Source: Limimaricola cinnabarinus (GTDB taxonomy: Bacteria; Pseudomonadota; Alphaproteobacteria; Rhodobacterales; Rhodobacteraceae). Taken from it: a stretch of DNA of 42,157 bases. Below the pieces are notes generated by a model. That model did no database searches. It had not been told where the DNA came from and saw nothing but the letters and a program-made list of their open reading frames with translations. Where the stretch lies: NCBI RefSeq assembly GCF_002723615.1, contig NZ_KZ304970.1, positions 12,837 through 54,993 on the forward strand, in the 5' to 3' direction. This document shows, piece by piece, positions 16,403-25,092 of this stretch (its first letter is position 1; each line of letters starts with the position of its first letter). A program made the position numbers and the translations under genes.

Positions 16403-17524
16403 ATGGCACCTCTGCGCATTCCCGTTCTCGTCGGGCTCATCTTCCTTGCCGCGGGGTGTTCCAACCTGCCACGGGGCGCGGCGCTGCGCAGCGAGATCCT
16501 GCAGACGCAGGTTGCCGACGATCCGGCGCTGCGCGATTTCACCGTCGCACCGGTGACCCGCGCGCTGCTGCCGGTCTATGCCGCATGGCCCAGCCATGGC
16601 GGCACCCGGCATTCCTGGATCGACCGGGTCGACCAGCCCGAGACGCGGATCATCGCGCCGGGCGACAGCATCGACATCACGATCTGGAGCACCGAGGAGA
16701 ACGGCCTGCTGACCACGCCGGGCCAGCGCTTCGTGGCGCTGCCGCAGCAGCGGGTCGGCGCGGGCGGCACGGTGTTTCTGCCCTATGTCGGCACCATCAA
16801 GGTCTCGGGCATGAGCCCCGAGACGGCGCGCGACCGGATCGAGGCGGAATATGTCGAGGTCACGCCATCGGCGCAGGTGCAGCTCGACTTCAGCGAGGGG
16901 CGGCAGAACACCGTGAGCCTCGTCTCCGGCGTGGCCCAGCCCGGCAGCTACCCGCTGCCCGACAGCGATTTCACCGTGCTGGGGCTGATCGCCGAGGGCG
17001 GCGGTGTCGCAAGTTCGCTGCGCAACCCGCAGATCCGGCTGAACCGCGACGGGCGGCTTTATGGCACGTCGGTCGAGCGGCTGCTGGAGAACCCGCGGCT
17101 CGACACCACGCTCGAAGGCGGCGACAAGGTGCATATCGAGGCCGATGACCGCAAGTTCCTCTCGCTCGGCGCGGCGGGCAGCGAGAGCGTGCATTACTTC
17201 GACCAGGACCGGCTCGACGCGCTGGAGGCGATGGCGATCATCGGCGGCGTGGCCGAAAGCCGCGCCGATCCGGGCGGCATCCTCGTGCTGCGTCGCTATC
17301 CGCCGCAGGCGGTGGCGCCCGGCGCGAAGGGGCCCGATCACGAGCGCGTCGTCTTCACCATCGACCTGACCTCGGCCGACGGGCTGTTCAGCGCCGGGGA
17401 GTTCGAGATCCTCCCCGGCGACCTGGTCTATGCCACCGAAAGCCCGGTGACCTCGGCGCAGACGATCTTCGGCCTGCTGGGCAGCAGCCTCGGGCTCGCC
17501 AGCCGGGTCGGCGTGAGCTTCTAG
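16403..17524 (+). CDS. Outer-membrane polysaccharide export (OPX/Wza-like) lipoprotein
   Basis: 373 residues. A lipoprotein signal ends in the lipobox LAAGC, with Cys19 as the lipidated residue. The Poly_export domain (APGDSIDITIWSTEENGLL....FLPYVGTIKVSGMSPETARDRIE) is followed by SLBB-type segments (VSGVAQPGSYPL, DKVHIEADDRKFLSLGAAG). Proteins of this family (Wza, KpsD, BexD/CtrA) form the outer-membrane channel for capsular or exopolysaccharide. No Wzc kinase or ABC permease is adjacent. I preferred the ATG at the lipoprotein signal over an upstream ATG that would bury it. Its stop codon shares the palindrome CTAG with the convergent DUF2793 gene. Confidence 0.9.
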   Translation: MAPLRIPVLVGLIFLAAGCSNLPRGAALRSEILQTQVADDPALRDFTVAPVTRALLPVYAAWPSHGGTRHSWIDRVDQPETRIIAPGDSIDITIWSTEENGLLTTPGQRFVALPQQRVGAGGTVFLPYVGTIKVSGMSPETARDRIEAEYVEVTPSAQVQLDFSEGRQNTVSLVSGVAQPGSYPLPDSDFTVLGLIAEGGGVASSLRNPQIRLNRDGRLYGTSVERLLENPRLDTTLEGGDKVHIEADDRKFLSLGAAGSESVHYFDQDRLDALEAMAIIGGVAESRADPGGILVLRRYPPQAVAPGAKGPDHERVVFTIDLTSADGLFSAGEFEILPGDLVYATESPVTSAQTIFGLLGSSLGLASRVGVSF

Positions 17525-18852
17525 GCGCTCCAGCGGCCGAGCGCGACGAGCCTGACATTGGCGACCTGCGCGCCCGCCGCGAACACCGCCGCACCCGCGG
17601 CGCGCGGCAGCTTCAGCGCGGCGGAGGCGGTGCCCGCCTCCTGCATCAGCGGCGCGAGATCGCCCGGCGACAGACTGGTGAAATCCCCCTCCGCGCCGGG
17701 CAGGGTGGCGATGATCTGCGGGCTTTCGGCGAAGGGGACGGGAAAGCTCCAGACATGTTCGAGCCGGTCGGCCGAGATCCGGGCGAACAGCGCCGCATCG
17801 GCTTGCGCGATCTGGGTGCCGTCGGCGAGGCGCAGGTAGCGGCCCCCGGTGGCCCCGGCGCTTTCGAACACCGCCCCATCCGGCAATCCGCCCGCAAAGG
17901 AGACCGGCCCGACGAGATCGGCCTGGCCGATCTCGCTCCGCCAGCCCTGCCAGATCCCGCCCGAGCGGGCGCGGCGCCAGACCCGGCCCGTCGCGGTCTC
18001 ATGGAGCCGCTGCACGGCCTCGCCCGCGCCCTGCGCCGCGACGGTGAGCAGACCCGCCCCCGTGGCCCCCGCGGGCGTGCCGGGGGCGGGCGAAGCTGCC
18101 GCCGGTGAGCGCGGCATCGGCATCGGCAGCCACCGGGGCCGCCATGGCACCAAGGCCGAAGCCCCCCACCGCCAGGAGCCGCCCCGGTGTCGCGTCGAGC
18201 GGATCGGACTGCACCGCCGCGCCCGAGGCCCTGCCATCCTCGGCGGAAAGCCGCAGCGCCGTAGTCCAGCCCGCGCCGTCGGCGCTGGTCTTGAACGAGA
18301 AATCCGCCTCGCCCGCGAGCCCCATCTCCGCCCCGCCGGAAAACCCGGTCTGGAACAGCAAGGAGGCGGTGTCGCCGCCGCCCGCGCGGTTGATCTTGAG
18401 CCGGTGGCCTTCGCCCTCGTGGTTGAGCAGCGTCGAGGGGGCCGAAAGGCTGAGCCGGTCGGTGGCGTCGGCCTCGGCGTTGAGGCCCAGATGCGCGGCC
18501 CCGCGCCCCCGCCCGGAGGCAGCGTGCCAGCCCGAGGCACCGAAGCGCAGATCCTCGTCTTCGGCCAGGCAATGGACCTGCCAGCCGGGCAGGGGGGTCT
18601 CGAAGTACCAGGCGTTGCCGTCCCAGATCGCGATCTTGCCCGCATGGCCGGCCCAGTCGCCGCTTGCGCCCGGCGCCACGAGGTGGCGCGCGCCCGGCCC
18701 GGGTGCGGCGGGCGGGGCGGTGCGGTCGCGGTCGGCCACCACCGGCTGCACCAGCGCGTCGAGCCGCTTGAGCGCCTCGTTATGGGTGACGTGTTTCTGC
18801 GCCTGACCGGCTGGATATAGGGCAGCGACAGGATGGCCGAGATCTGCGGCAT
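17521..18852 (-). pseudogene. DUF2793 protein gene with two compensating frameshifts
   Basis: The gene starts MPQISAILSLPYIQP at 18852. It must shift frame near 18801-18812 to reach AQKHVTHNEALKRLDALVQPVVADRD, the DUF2793 hallmark. Homology runs in that frame (GHAGKIAIWDGNAWYFETPLPGWQVHCLAEDEDL) to about 18076-18100, then returns to the original frame for the C-terminal part (PGTPAGATGAGLLTVAAQG...GRWSA). The end-to-end length is exactly 444 codons, so the two shifts cancel. DUF2793 proteins are found in phage and gene-transfer-agent-related contexts in Rhodobacterales, possibly as cell-surface-binding spike components (recollection, not shown here). Either the sequence has two indel errors or the gene is inactive. 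Confidence 0.8.
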
Positions 18853-19019
18853 GGCGTCCTCATGCGGTTGGGTCGGCGCGAGACTGGCACGGCAGGGCAT
18901 AAGGACAGTTGAGCGATACGCGCGTTGCATCCCCCGGCCCGGCCGGGGTAATGGCGCGGGGTCCGTGCCCTGCGCACGCGCCGTCACATGCCCCATCGAC
19001 CCCCCCCGGAGCGCCGCAG

Positions 19020-20054
19020 ATGTCCGACCCTTTCGTGCCCCGCGCGCCGCGCATCCTCGTCACCGGATCGGCCGGCTTCGTGGGCTATCACTTCTGCGCG
19101 CGGCTGCTGGCCGAGGGCGCGCAGGTCACCGGGCTCGACGCCTTCACCGATTACTACGACGTGGCGCTCAAGCGCGCGCGCCATGCGCGGCTGGCGGGGC
19201 CGGGCTTCACCGAGGCCGAGGGCCGGGTCGAGACGCCGGGGCTGATCGAGGATCTGGTCGCAAGGCTGCGCCCCGAGATCGTCGTGCATCTGGCCGGTCA
19301 GGCCGGGGTGCGCCATTCGATCGACGCGCCCGAGACCTATCTCGACGCCAACATCACCGGCAGCTTCAGGCTTCTGGAGGCGCTGCGCCGCCACCCCTGC
19401 CGCCACCTGATGTTCGCCTCCTCCTCATCGGTCTATGGCGCCGAGGCGCAGATGCCTTACGCCGAGGCGATGGGTGCCAATGCGCCGATGTCGTTCTATG
19501 CCGCCACCAAGAAGGCGGGCGAGGCGATGGCGCACAGCTATGCGCATCTCTACGGCATCCCCTCGACCATGTTCCGCTTCTTCACCGTCTACGGGCCATG
19601 GGGGCGGCCCGACATGGCGCTGTTCAAGTTCACCGCCGCGATCCTCGATGACGCGCCGATCGACGTCTACAATCACGGCGACATGCGGCGCGATTTCACC
19701 TTCGTCGAGGATCTGGTCGAGGGTCTGGTGCGGCTCGCCGATGCGCCGCCCGCGCCGCCCGGCGCGCGCGGCGAACCGGTCGCCCAGGACAGCCTGAGCC
19801 CGGTCGCGCCCTGGCGGGTGGTCAACCTCGGCCACGGCGCGCCGCAGCGGCTCGGCGATTTCATCGCCGCGATCGAGGCGGCGACGGGCCGCCGCGCGCG
19901 GCGCAACGCGCTGCCGATGCAGCCCGGCGACGTGCCCGCGACATGGGCCGACACGCGGCTGCAGGAGGCGTTGATCGGGCCGCTGCCCAAGACCCCGCTG
20001 GACGAGGGCGTGGCGCGCTTCGTCGCCTGGTACCGCGCGCATTACGGCATCTGA
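19020..20054 (+). CDS. NAD-dependent epimerase, UDP-glucuronate 4-epimerase-like
   Basis: A 344-residue extended SDR. The NAD-binding GSAGFVG motif is near residues 16-22, SSSVYG at 135-140, and the catalytic Tyr160 and Lys164 are in SFYAATKKAGE. The FRFFTVYGPWGRPDMALFKFT block and the downstream YNHGDMRRDFTFVEDLVEG are the usual UDP-glucuronate/UDP-glucose 4-epimerase pattern. It would supply UDP-galacturonate or a similar sugar for surface polysaccharide. The start is the ATG with a GGAG ribosome-binding site just ahead; an upstream in-frame ATG would add 37 Pro/Ala-rich residues and is less likely. It is divergent from the DUF2793 gene. Confidence 0.88.
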   Translation: MSDPFVPRAPRILVTGSAGFVGYHFCARLLAEGAQVTGLDAFTDYYDVALKRARHARLAGPGFTEAEGRVETPGLIEDLVARLRPEIVVHLAGQAGVRHSIDAPETYLDANITGSFRLLEALRRHPCRHLMFASSSSVYGAEAQMPYAEAMGANAPMSFYAATKKAGEAMAHSYAHLYGIPSTMFRFFTVYGPWGRPDMALFKFTAAILDDAPIDVYNHGDMRRDFTFVEDLVEGLVRLADAPPAPPGARGEPVAQDSLSPVAPWRVVNLGHGAPQRLGDFIAAIEAATGRRARRNALPMQPGDVPATWADTRLQEALIGPLPKTPLDEGVARFVAWYRAHYGI

Positions 20055-20179
20055 TCCGCCTTCTATCGGTGCCCGGTCGAGGATTGTCCGGTTTCGTTTG
20101 AAGCTGCTTGGCGCGCTGGCCGCTTGGCGGCGAGGCGCGGCACTGGCTAGACTGGCCTTCGGCAGAACGAGGGGACGAG

Positions 20180-21439
20180 ATGCACGACTTTGCTATCCTG
20201 TGGGACTGGGCCGGCTTCGCCGTGCGCTGGCTCCATGTCATCACCGCCATCGCCTGGATCGGGTCGAGCTTCTATTTCGTGGCGCTCGATCTCGGGCTCA
20301 GGAAGGCGCCCGACCTGCCGCCCGGCGCGCATGGCGAGGAATGGCAGGTGCATGGCGGCGGCTTCTACCATATCCGCAAGTTTCTCGTGGCGCCCGACGC
20401 CATGCCCGAGCATCTGACATGGTTCAAATGGGAGAGCTACGCGACATGGCTTTCGGGCGCGGCGCTGTTGATGATCGTCTACTGGGTCGGGGCGGAGCTT
20501 TATCTCATCGATCCCTCCAAGGCCGATCTCGCGGTCTGGCAGGGCATCCTGATCTCGGCGGGCTCGCTGACCATCGGCTGGCTGGTCTATGACCGGCTGT
20601 GCAAATCGGGTCTGGGCGAGCGGCCGACGCTTCTGATGGTGCTTCTCTTCGCGCTGCTGGTGGCGATGAGCTGGGGCTACAACCAGATCTTCACCGGGCG
20701 CGCCGCGCTTTTGCATCTCGGTGCCTTCACCGCGACGATCATGACGGCCAACGTGTTCCTGATCATCATGCCCAACCAGCGCATCGTGGTGGCCGACCTC
20801 AAGGCGGGCCGCAAGCCCGATCCGAAATACGGCAAGATCGCCAAGCTGCGCTCGACCCACAACAACTACCTGACGCTGCCGGTCGTGTTCCTGATGCTGT
20901 CGAACCACTACCCGCTCGCCTTCGGGACCGAGTATTCGTGGATCATCGCGTCGCTGGTGTTCCTGATGGGCGTGACGATCCGGCACTACTTCAACACCAT
21001 GCACGCCACCGGCACGGGCCCGCACTGGACCTGGGGCGTCACGGTCATCCTGTTCCTGATCCTCGCCTGGCTCTCGACCGCGCCGATGTGGGGCTCCTAC
21101 GAGGAGGCCGAGGCGCGGCCCATGACCGCCTATGAGACGCGCTTCGCCGAGGCCCAGGGCTTTCACGAGGCCGAGCAGATCGTGATCGGCCGCTGCTCGA
21201 TGTGCCACGCGCGCGAGCCCGTTTGGGACGGCATCCGCTGGGCGCCCAAGGGCGTGGTGCTGGAGACGCCGCAGGACGTGGCCCAGAACGCGCGCGCAAT
21301 CTACCTGCAGGCCGGGGTGAGCCACGCCATGCCGCCCGCCAACATCACCGAAATCTCGGATGAGGACCGCCGTGCTCTGGTGCGCTGGTACCGGGGGGGG
21401 GCAGGGGGCTTGATCGCGGCCCCCGTCGCTCCTATCTAG
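20180..21439 (+). CDS. puuD: Membrane-bound urate oxidase PuuD with C-terminal cytochrome c domain
   Basis: A 419-residue integral membrane protein. The N-terminal part, with about eight transmembrane helices, carries the PuuD pattern (WLHVITAIAWIGSSFYF, HGGGFYHIRKFLVAP, LTWFKWESYATWLSG). The C-terminus is a cytochrome c domain with heme-binding CSMCH at 339-343 and an axial-ligand candidate Met384 in HAMPPAN. PuuD oxidises urate to 5-hydroxyisourate and passes electrons to the respiratory chain without making H2O2. Other purine-catabolism genes (pucL, pucM, allantoinase) are not in the window. Its TAG stop sits inside the first unit of the tandem repeat preceding the toxin-antitoxin genes. 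Confidence 0.93.
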   Translation: MHDFAILWDWAGFAVRWLHVITAIAWIGSSFYFVALDLGLRKAPDLPPGAHGEEWQVHGGGFYHIRKFLVAPDAMPEHLTWFKWESYATWLSGAALLMIVYWVGAELYLIDPSKADLAVWQGILISAGSLTIGWLVYDRLCKSGLGERPTLLMVLLFALLVAMSWGYNQIFTGRAALLHLGAFTATIMTANVFLIIMPNQRIVVADLKAGRKPDPKYGKIAKLRSTHNNYLTLPVVFLMLSNHYPLAFGTEYSWIIASLVFLMGVTIRHYFNTMHATGTGPHWTWGVTVILFLILAWLSTAPMWGSYEEAEARPMTAYETRFAEAQGFHEAEQIVIGRCSMCHAREPVWDGIRWAPKGVVLETPQDVAQNARAIYLQAGVSHAMPPANITEISDEDRRALVRWYRGGAGGLIAAPVAPI

Positions 21440-21456
21440 ACAGGTATCTAGACAGG
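21433..21456. promoter_or_regulatory. Tandem 12-bp repeat ahead of the Phd/PIN operon
   Basis: TATCTAGACAGG occurs twice head-to-tail at 21433-21444 and 21445-21456. Each copy contains the palindrome TCTAGA, and the second ends in the antitoxin ribosome-binding site. Phd/YefM antitoxins autorepress at repeated palindromic sites, so an operator is a reasonable inference. The first copy also contains the puuD stop codon. Confidence 0.55.
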
Positions 21457-21466
21457 AGTGGCGGCC

Positions 21467-21715
21467 ATGTGGAGTCTTCAGGATGCCAAGAACCGGTTCA
21501 GCGCGGTGGTCGACGCCGCGCTCGCCGGCGCGCCGCAGGAGGTGACCCGGCGCGGCAAGCCCGCGGTCGTGGTCCTTTCCGCTGCGGAATACGCGCGGCT
21601 GGTAGCGGCGGCGGGCGCCGAGCGGGGCAGCTTCGCCGATCACCTGCTGGATTTTCCCGGCATGGAGGCGGGCGAGGACCGGCTGCAGGCGCGGCCCCGC
21701 GACGTCGCGTTTTGA
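21467..21715 (+). CDS. Phd/YefM-family antitoxin
   Basis: 82 residues. MWSLQDAKNRFSAVVDAALAGAPQEVTRRGKPAVVVLSAAEYARL is the canonical Phd/YefM N-terminal DNA-binding and dimerisation domain; the C-terminal tail (FADHLLDFPGMEAGEDRL...) should wrap and neutralise the toxin. The AGGAG ribosome-binding site lies nine bases before the chosen ATG, and a GTG three codons upstream is the alternative. The stop codon overlaps the TTG start of the toxin. Confidence 0.92.
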   Translation: MWSLQDAKNRFSAVVDAALAGAPQEVTRRGKPAVVVLSAAEYARLVAAAGAERGSFADHLLDFPGMEAGEDRLQARPRDVAF

Positions 21716-22116
21716 TCTATATCCTCGACACCAGCGTGATCTCGGCGGTGCGGCGCGCGGGCCGTGCGCCCTCCGTGGCGGCATGGCTGCGCGCCCAGCC
21801 CGAGGAGGCGCTGTTCCTCAGCACCGTCACGCTGGGCGAGATCGAGCGCGGCATCGCCCGGCAGGAGGGCCGCGACCCGGGCTTCGCCGCCGATCTGCGC
21901 GGCTGGCTCGACCGGACCACGCGGCTCTTCGCCGACCGCATCCTGCCCTTCGGAGCCGAGGAGGCGCGGATCTGGGGGCGGCTTTCGGCCGGGATCGGCC
22001 ATGGCGGCGCCGACCTGATGATCGCCGCCACCGCGCTGGCGCGCGGGGCGACGGTGGTGACCGGCAACATTTCCGATTTCGAGCCGACCGGCGTGACGCT
22101 CCTCGATCTGTTCTAG
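21712..22116 (+). CDS. PIN-domain ribonuclease toxin (VapC-type)
   Basis: 134 residues starting with TTG inside the antitoxin stop (TTGA overlap). The PIN-domain acidic residues are in place: Asp in YILDTSVIS, Glu in TLGEIERG, Asp in HGGADLMIAATAL and a final Asp in TGNISDFEP. VapC toxins cleave tRNA or rRNA when released from antitoxin. The FitB-like variant with LLDTNVIS, GEIERGI and ...ADLMIAATA is the closest pattern. Its partner is Phd-like rather than VapB, a common mixed pairing. The stop shares the palindrome CTAG with convergent ocd. Confidence 0.92.
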   Translation: MIYILDTSVISAVRRAGRAPSVAAWLRAQPEEALFLSTVTLGEIERGIARQEGRDPGFAADLRGWLDRTTRLFADRILPFGAEEARIWGRLSAGIGHGGADLMIAATALARGATVVTGNISDFEPTGVTLLDLF

Positions 22117-23168
22117 CCCTTGGCGCGGCGCACCATGCCGAACAGGTCGCGCGTGTCGTCCGGGTCGGCGAGGAGGTCGAGCATCGAATAATGCCCGGTG
22201 CGGTCGAGCTGATCGCGCACGTAGCGCAGCGCCGAGAAATCCTCGGTCGCGAAGCCGACGCTGTCGAACAGGGTGATCTGGTCGGCGCCGCGCCGGCCCT
22301 CTTTCCTGCCGGTGATGACCTCCCACAGCTCGGTCACGGGATGATCGGGGTCGAGCTGCTGGATTTCGCCCTCGATGCGGGTCTGCTCGGGGTATTCGAC
22401 GAAGATGTCCGAGCGCAGCAGGATGTCGCGATGCAGCTCGGTCTTGCCGGGGCAGTCGCCGCCGATGGCGTTGATGTGGACACCGCGCCCGACCATGTTG
22501 TCGGTCAGGATCGTGGCATACTGCTTGTCGGCGGTGCAGGTGGTGATGATCTCGGCCCCCGCGACCGCCTCTTCGCCGCTGTCGCAGGCGGTCACATCTA
22601 GTCCGCTATCGGCGAGGTTGGCCACCGCCTTCTGCGTCGCCGCCGGGTCGATGTCGTAGATCCGCACCTTTTCGATGCCGATCATTTCCTGGAAGGCCAG
22701 CGCCTGGAATTCGCATTGCGCGCCGGCGCCGATCAGGGCGAGGGTCTTCGCTCCCTCGGGCGCGAGATGGCGCGCCGCGACGGCGGAGGTGGCGGCGGTG
22801 CGCAGCGCGGTCAGCACCGTCATTTCCGACAGGAGAATCGGGTAGCCATTGTCGACGCGGGCCAGAACGCCGAAGGCGGTGACGGTCTGGAACCCGCGGC
22901 GCAGGTTCGAGGGGTGGCCGTTGACGTATTTGAAGCCGTAGGTCTCGCCATCCGAGGTCGGCATCAGCTCGATCACCCCCTCGGGCGAATGGCTCGCCAC
23001 GCGCGGCGTCTTGTCGAACAGCTCCCAGCGGCGGAAATCGGTCTCGATGTACTCGGCCAGCTCGGCCATCATCTGTCTGGGCCCGATGGTGTTCACCATT
23101 TCCATCATCTGCGCGACGGAGACGAAGGGCACCATGGCGAGCTTGGAGGGGGCGGGGGCGTCGGTCAT
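22113..23168 (-). CDS. ocd: Ornithine cyclodeaminase
   Basis: A 351-residue member of the ornithine cyclodeaminase/mu-crystallin family. The NAD-binding motif is LALIGAGAQCEFQALAF, the substrate-binding Arg/Lys region reads FKYVNGHPSN, and HINAIGGDCPGKTEL supplies the catalytic Asp. The enzyme (EC 4.3.1.12) converts L-ornithine to L-proline and ammonia, giving a carbon and nitrogen source from arginine. The length and the TAVTSAVAARHLAP-like region fit the true ornithine-using branch better than the short alanine dehydrogenase branch. The ribosome-binding site AGGAGTG lies just before the ATG. No arginase gene is adjacent. Confidence 0.92.
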   Translation of the reverse strand: MTDAPAPSKLAMVPFVSVAQMMEMVNTIGPRQMMAELAEYIETDFRRWELFDKTPRVASHSPEGVIELMPTSDGETYGFKYVNGHPSNLRRGFQTVTAFGVLARVDNGYPILLSEMTVLTALRTAATSAVAARHLAPEGAKTLALIGAGAQCEFQALAFQEMIGIEKVRIYDIDPAATQKAVANLADSGLDVTACDSGEEAVAGAEIITTCTADKQYATILTDNMVGRGVHINAIGGDCPGKTELHRDILLRSDIFVEYPEQTRIEGEIQQLDPDHPVTELWEVITGRKEGRRGADQITLFDSVGFATEDFSALRYVRDQLDRTGHYSMLDLLADPDDTRDLFGMVRRAKG

Positions 23169-23429
23169 CGGTCACTCCTGTGCGGCTTATGCCCGATACT
23201 GGAGCATGGGATGCGTCGCAGATAGGGGGGAGGGCGCCGCATGACGCGTGGTTCCTGCTGCGAACCCCGCCACGGGCGCCGCGCTGCGCGCGCGGGCCGC
23301 CGGCGCGGCACGGCGCATGACACGTCCGCAGCGGCATCGCGCCGGGTCGGTTTGGCGCCAACTGTCCCACTCCACCGGAAGAAATGACGTCGCGGGACCC
23401 GCAATGATGCGGCCGGAGAAACCATCCCG

Positions 23430-23729
23430 ATGGTTGTTCTTCGGTCTGGCACGGGCCGCCTCGAGGGCGAGACGGGGCGCGACAGGTTGCATGGCGGGGA
23501 GGGGGTGGATGTCTCCGTCTTCGACACGCGCTACGCCGTCGAAGGCGAGGACGATACGGTTTTCGACCTTCGCCGGAACGACGGCGTGCAGCTCATCGGT
23601 TTCGACGAGGACGAGGTGCGCTTGGTGCGCGACGGCCGGTCGGTCGAGCTGTATCAGGACGACGTGCCTGTCGCGACCATTCGCAACACCAAGCTCGCCA
23701 TCGTCGATTCCGCGCTCGAATTCGTCTGA
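23430..23729 (+). CDS. Small RTX-like calcium-binding-type fragment, orphan
   Basis: 99 residues. The opening GRLEGETGRDRLHGGEGVDVSVF resembles a single RTX nonapeptide pair followed by the G-G-x-G-x-D-x-x-x-F end motif seen at the C-terminus of RTX exoproteins. The rest (GVQLIGFDEDEVRLVRDGRSVELYQ...IVDSALEFV) is a beta-rich acidic tail, also like RTX C-termini. It stands alone with no type I secretion genes, and the ribosome-binding site (GGAG, 13 bases away) is poor. It is either a small secreted protein or the decayed 3' end of a larger gene. Confidence 0.5.
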   Translation: MVVLRSGTGRLEGETGRDRLHGGEGVDVSVFDTRYAVEGEDDTVFDLRRNDGVQLIGFDEDEVRLVRDGRSVELYQDDVPVATIRNTKLAIVDSALEFV

Positions 23730-23843
23730 CCGCTGCTCCGCCCCCTGCCTGGTCGGCCCCGGCGCGCAAGCCTTGCCAAACGCTGCGCCGTGATCGAGCA
23801 TGCGGGCAGCCGCAGCCGCGGCGGGTCGAGCAGGAGGGATGAC

Positions 23844-25013
23844 ATGGCCGAGGCGCAGATCGTGGGCTGGGCGCATAGCGTCTTCGGAAAGAGCGCGGCG
23901 GCGGATACCGCGGCGCTGATGGCGGAGGTGACGGGGCCTGCGCTGGAGCATGCGGGCATAGGCGCCGAGGAGGTCGACGGGGTCTTTGTCGGTGTGTTCA
24001 ACAACGGCTTTTCCGACCAGGATTTCCAGGCTTCGCTGGTGGCGATGGGCCATGACGGGCTGCGCCACGCGCCCGCCACGCGCTACGAGAACGCCTGCGC
24101 CACCGGCTCGGCCGCGCTCAACGGTGCGATGGATTTCATCGCCGCGGGGCGGGGGCGCATCGCGCTTGTCGTCGGGGCCGAAAAGATGACCGCGACGCCG
24201 GGGGCGGAGGTGGGCGACATCCTCTTGGGCTGCTCCTGGCGCGCCGAGGAGGGCGACACGCCGGGCGGCTTCGCGGGCATCTTCGGGCGGATCGCGCAGG
24301 GCTATTTCCAGAAGTACGGTGACCGCTCCGAGGCGCTGGCCCGGATCGCCGCCAAGAACCACGCCAACGGCGTCGAGAACCCCTATGCGCATCTGCGCAA
24401 GGATCTCGGCTTCGAGGCCTGCAACGCGGTGACCGACCGCAACCCTTATGTCGCGGCCCCCTTGCGGCGCACCGATTGCTCGCTCGTCTCCGACGGGGCG
24501 GCGGCGCTGGTGCTGGCCGATGAGGAGACCGCGAAGTCGATGCGCCGCGCCATCGCGGTGCGGGCGCGGGCGCATGTGAACGACATCCTCGCCATGAGCC
24601 GCCGCGACGTGCTGGCCTTCGAGGGGCCGAAGCGCGCTTGGGCCAAGGCTCTGGAACAGGGCGGCGTGACGCTCGACGACCTGTCGCTGGTGGAGACGCA
24701 TGACTGCTTCACCATCGCCGAGCTTCTGGAATACGAGGCGATGGGCCTTGCCGCCCCCGGTCAGGGGCACCGGGTGATCGAGGAGGGCGTGACGCTCAAG
24801 GGCGGGCGGCTGCCGGTGAACCCCTCCGGCGGGCTGAAATCCAAGGGCCACCCGATCGGGGCGACGGGCGTGTCGATGCATGTGATGGCGGCGATGCAGC
24901 TGATGGGCGAGGCGGGCGGCATGCAGGTGCCCGACGCCCGGCTCGCCGGGGTGTTCAACATGGGCGGCGCGGCGGTGACGAGCTATGTCAGCCTGCTCGA
25001 ACGGGTCGGCTAG
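23844..25013 (+). CDS. Thiolase family protein (acetyl-CoA acetyltransferase / SCP-x type)
   Basis: 389 residues. The acyl-accepting Cys85 sits in YENACATGSAAL, the His of ETHDCFTIAE is present, and the glycine-rich GHPIGATG loop lies near 335. The second-cysteine loop of classical thiolases is replaced by NMGGAA, as in SCP-x-like thiolases. The enzyme would cleave or form C-C bonds on acyl-CoA, either degrading a branched or steroid-like chain or forming acetoacetyl-CoA. No hydratase, dehydrogenase or CoA-ligase partner is adjacent, so the pathway is not known. A CAGGAGGG ribosome-binding site precedes the ATG. Confidence 0.9.
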   Translation: MAEAQIVGWAHSVFGKSAAADTAALMAEVTGPALEHAGIGAEEVDGVFVGVFNNGFSDQDFQASLVAMGHDGLRHAPATRYENACATGSAALNGAMDFIAAGRGRIALVVGAEKMTATPGAEVGDILLGCSWRAEEGDTPGGFAGIFGRIAQGYFQKYGDRSEALARIAAKNHANGVENPYAHLRKDLGFEACNAVTDRNPYVAAPLRRTDCSLVSDGAAALVLADEETAKSMRRAIAVRARAHVNDILAMSRRDVLAFEGPKRAWAKALEQGGVTLDDLSLVETHDCFTIAELLEYEAMGLAAPGQGHRVIEEGVTLKGGRLPVNPSGGLKSKGHPIGATGVSMHVMAAMQLMGEAGGMQVPDARLAGVFNMGGAAVTSYVSLLERVG

Positions 25014-25036
25014 CCCCGCGGCGGCGCGGCTTTTGG

Positions 25037-25055
25037 GGAGGGCATGGCGCCCTCC
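25037..25055. terminator. Short hairpin after the thiolase gene
   Basis: GGAGGGC-ATGGC-GCCCTCC, a 7-bp stem 24 bases after the thiolase stop, without a U-tract on the plus strand. It is a weak terminator candidate. Confidence 0.4.
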
Positions 25056-25092
25056 GACCTGAACAAAAGGACTAGTGCTTTGGTATAGGCAC

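Noticed and set aside
14909-17341. An 810-codon reverse frame opposite the LprI-type, YdjM-type and OPX genes
   Set aside because: The opposite strand carries signal peptides and recognisable domains; this frame has only shadow composition.
20147-21784. A 545-codon reverse frame opposite puuD
   Set aside because: PuuD with its CxxCH heme site and membrane helices is on the forward strand; the reverse frame shows no motif.
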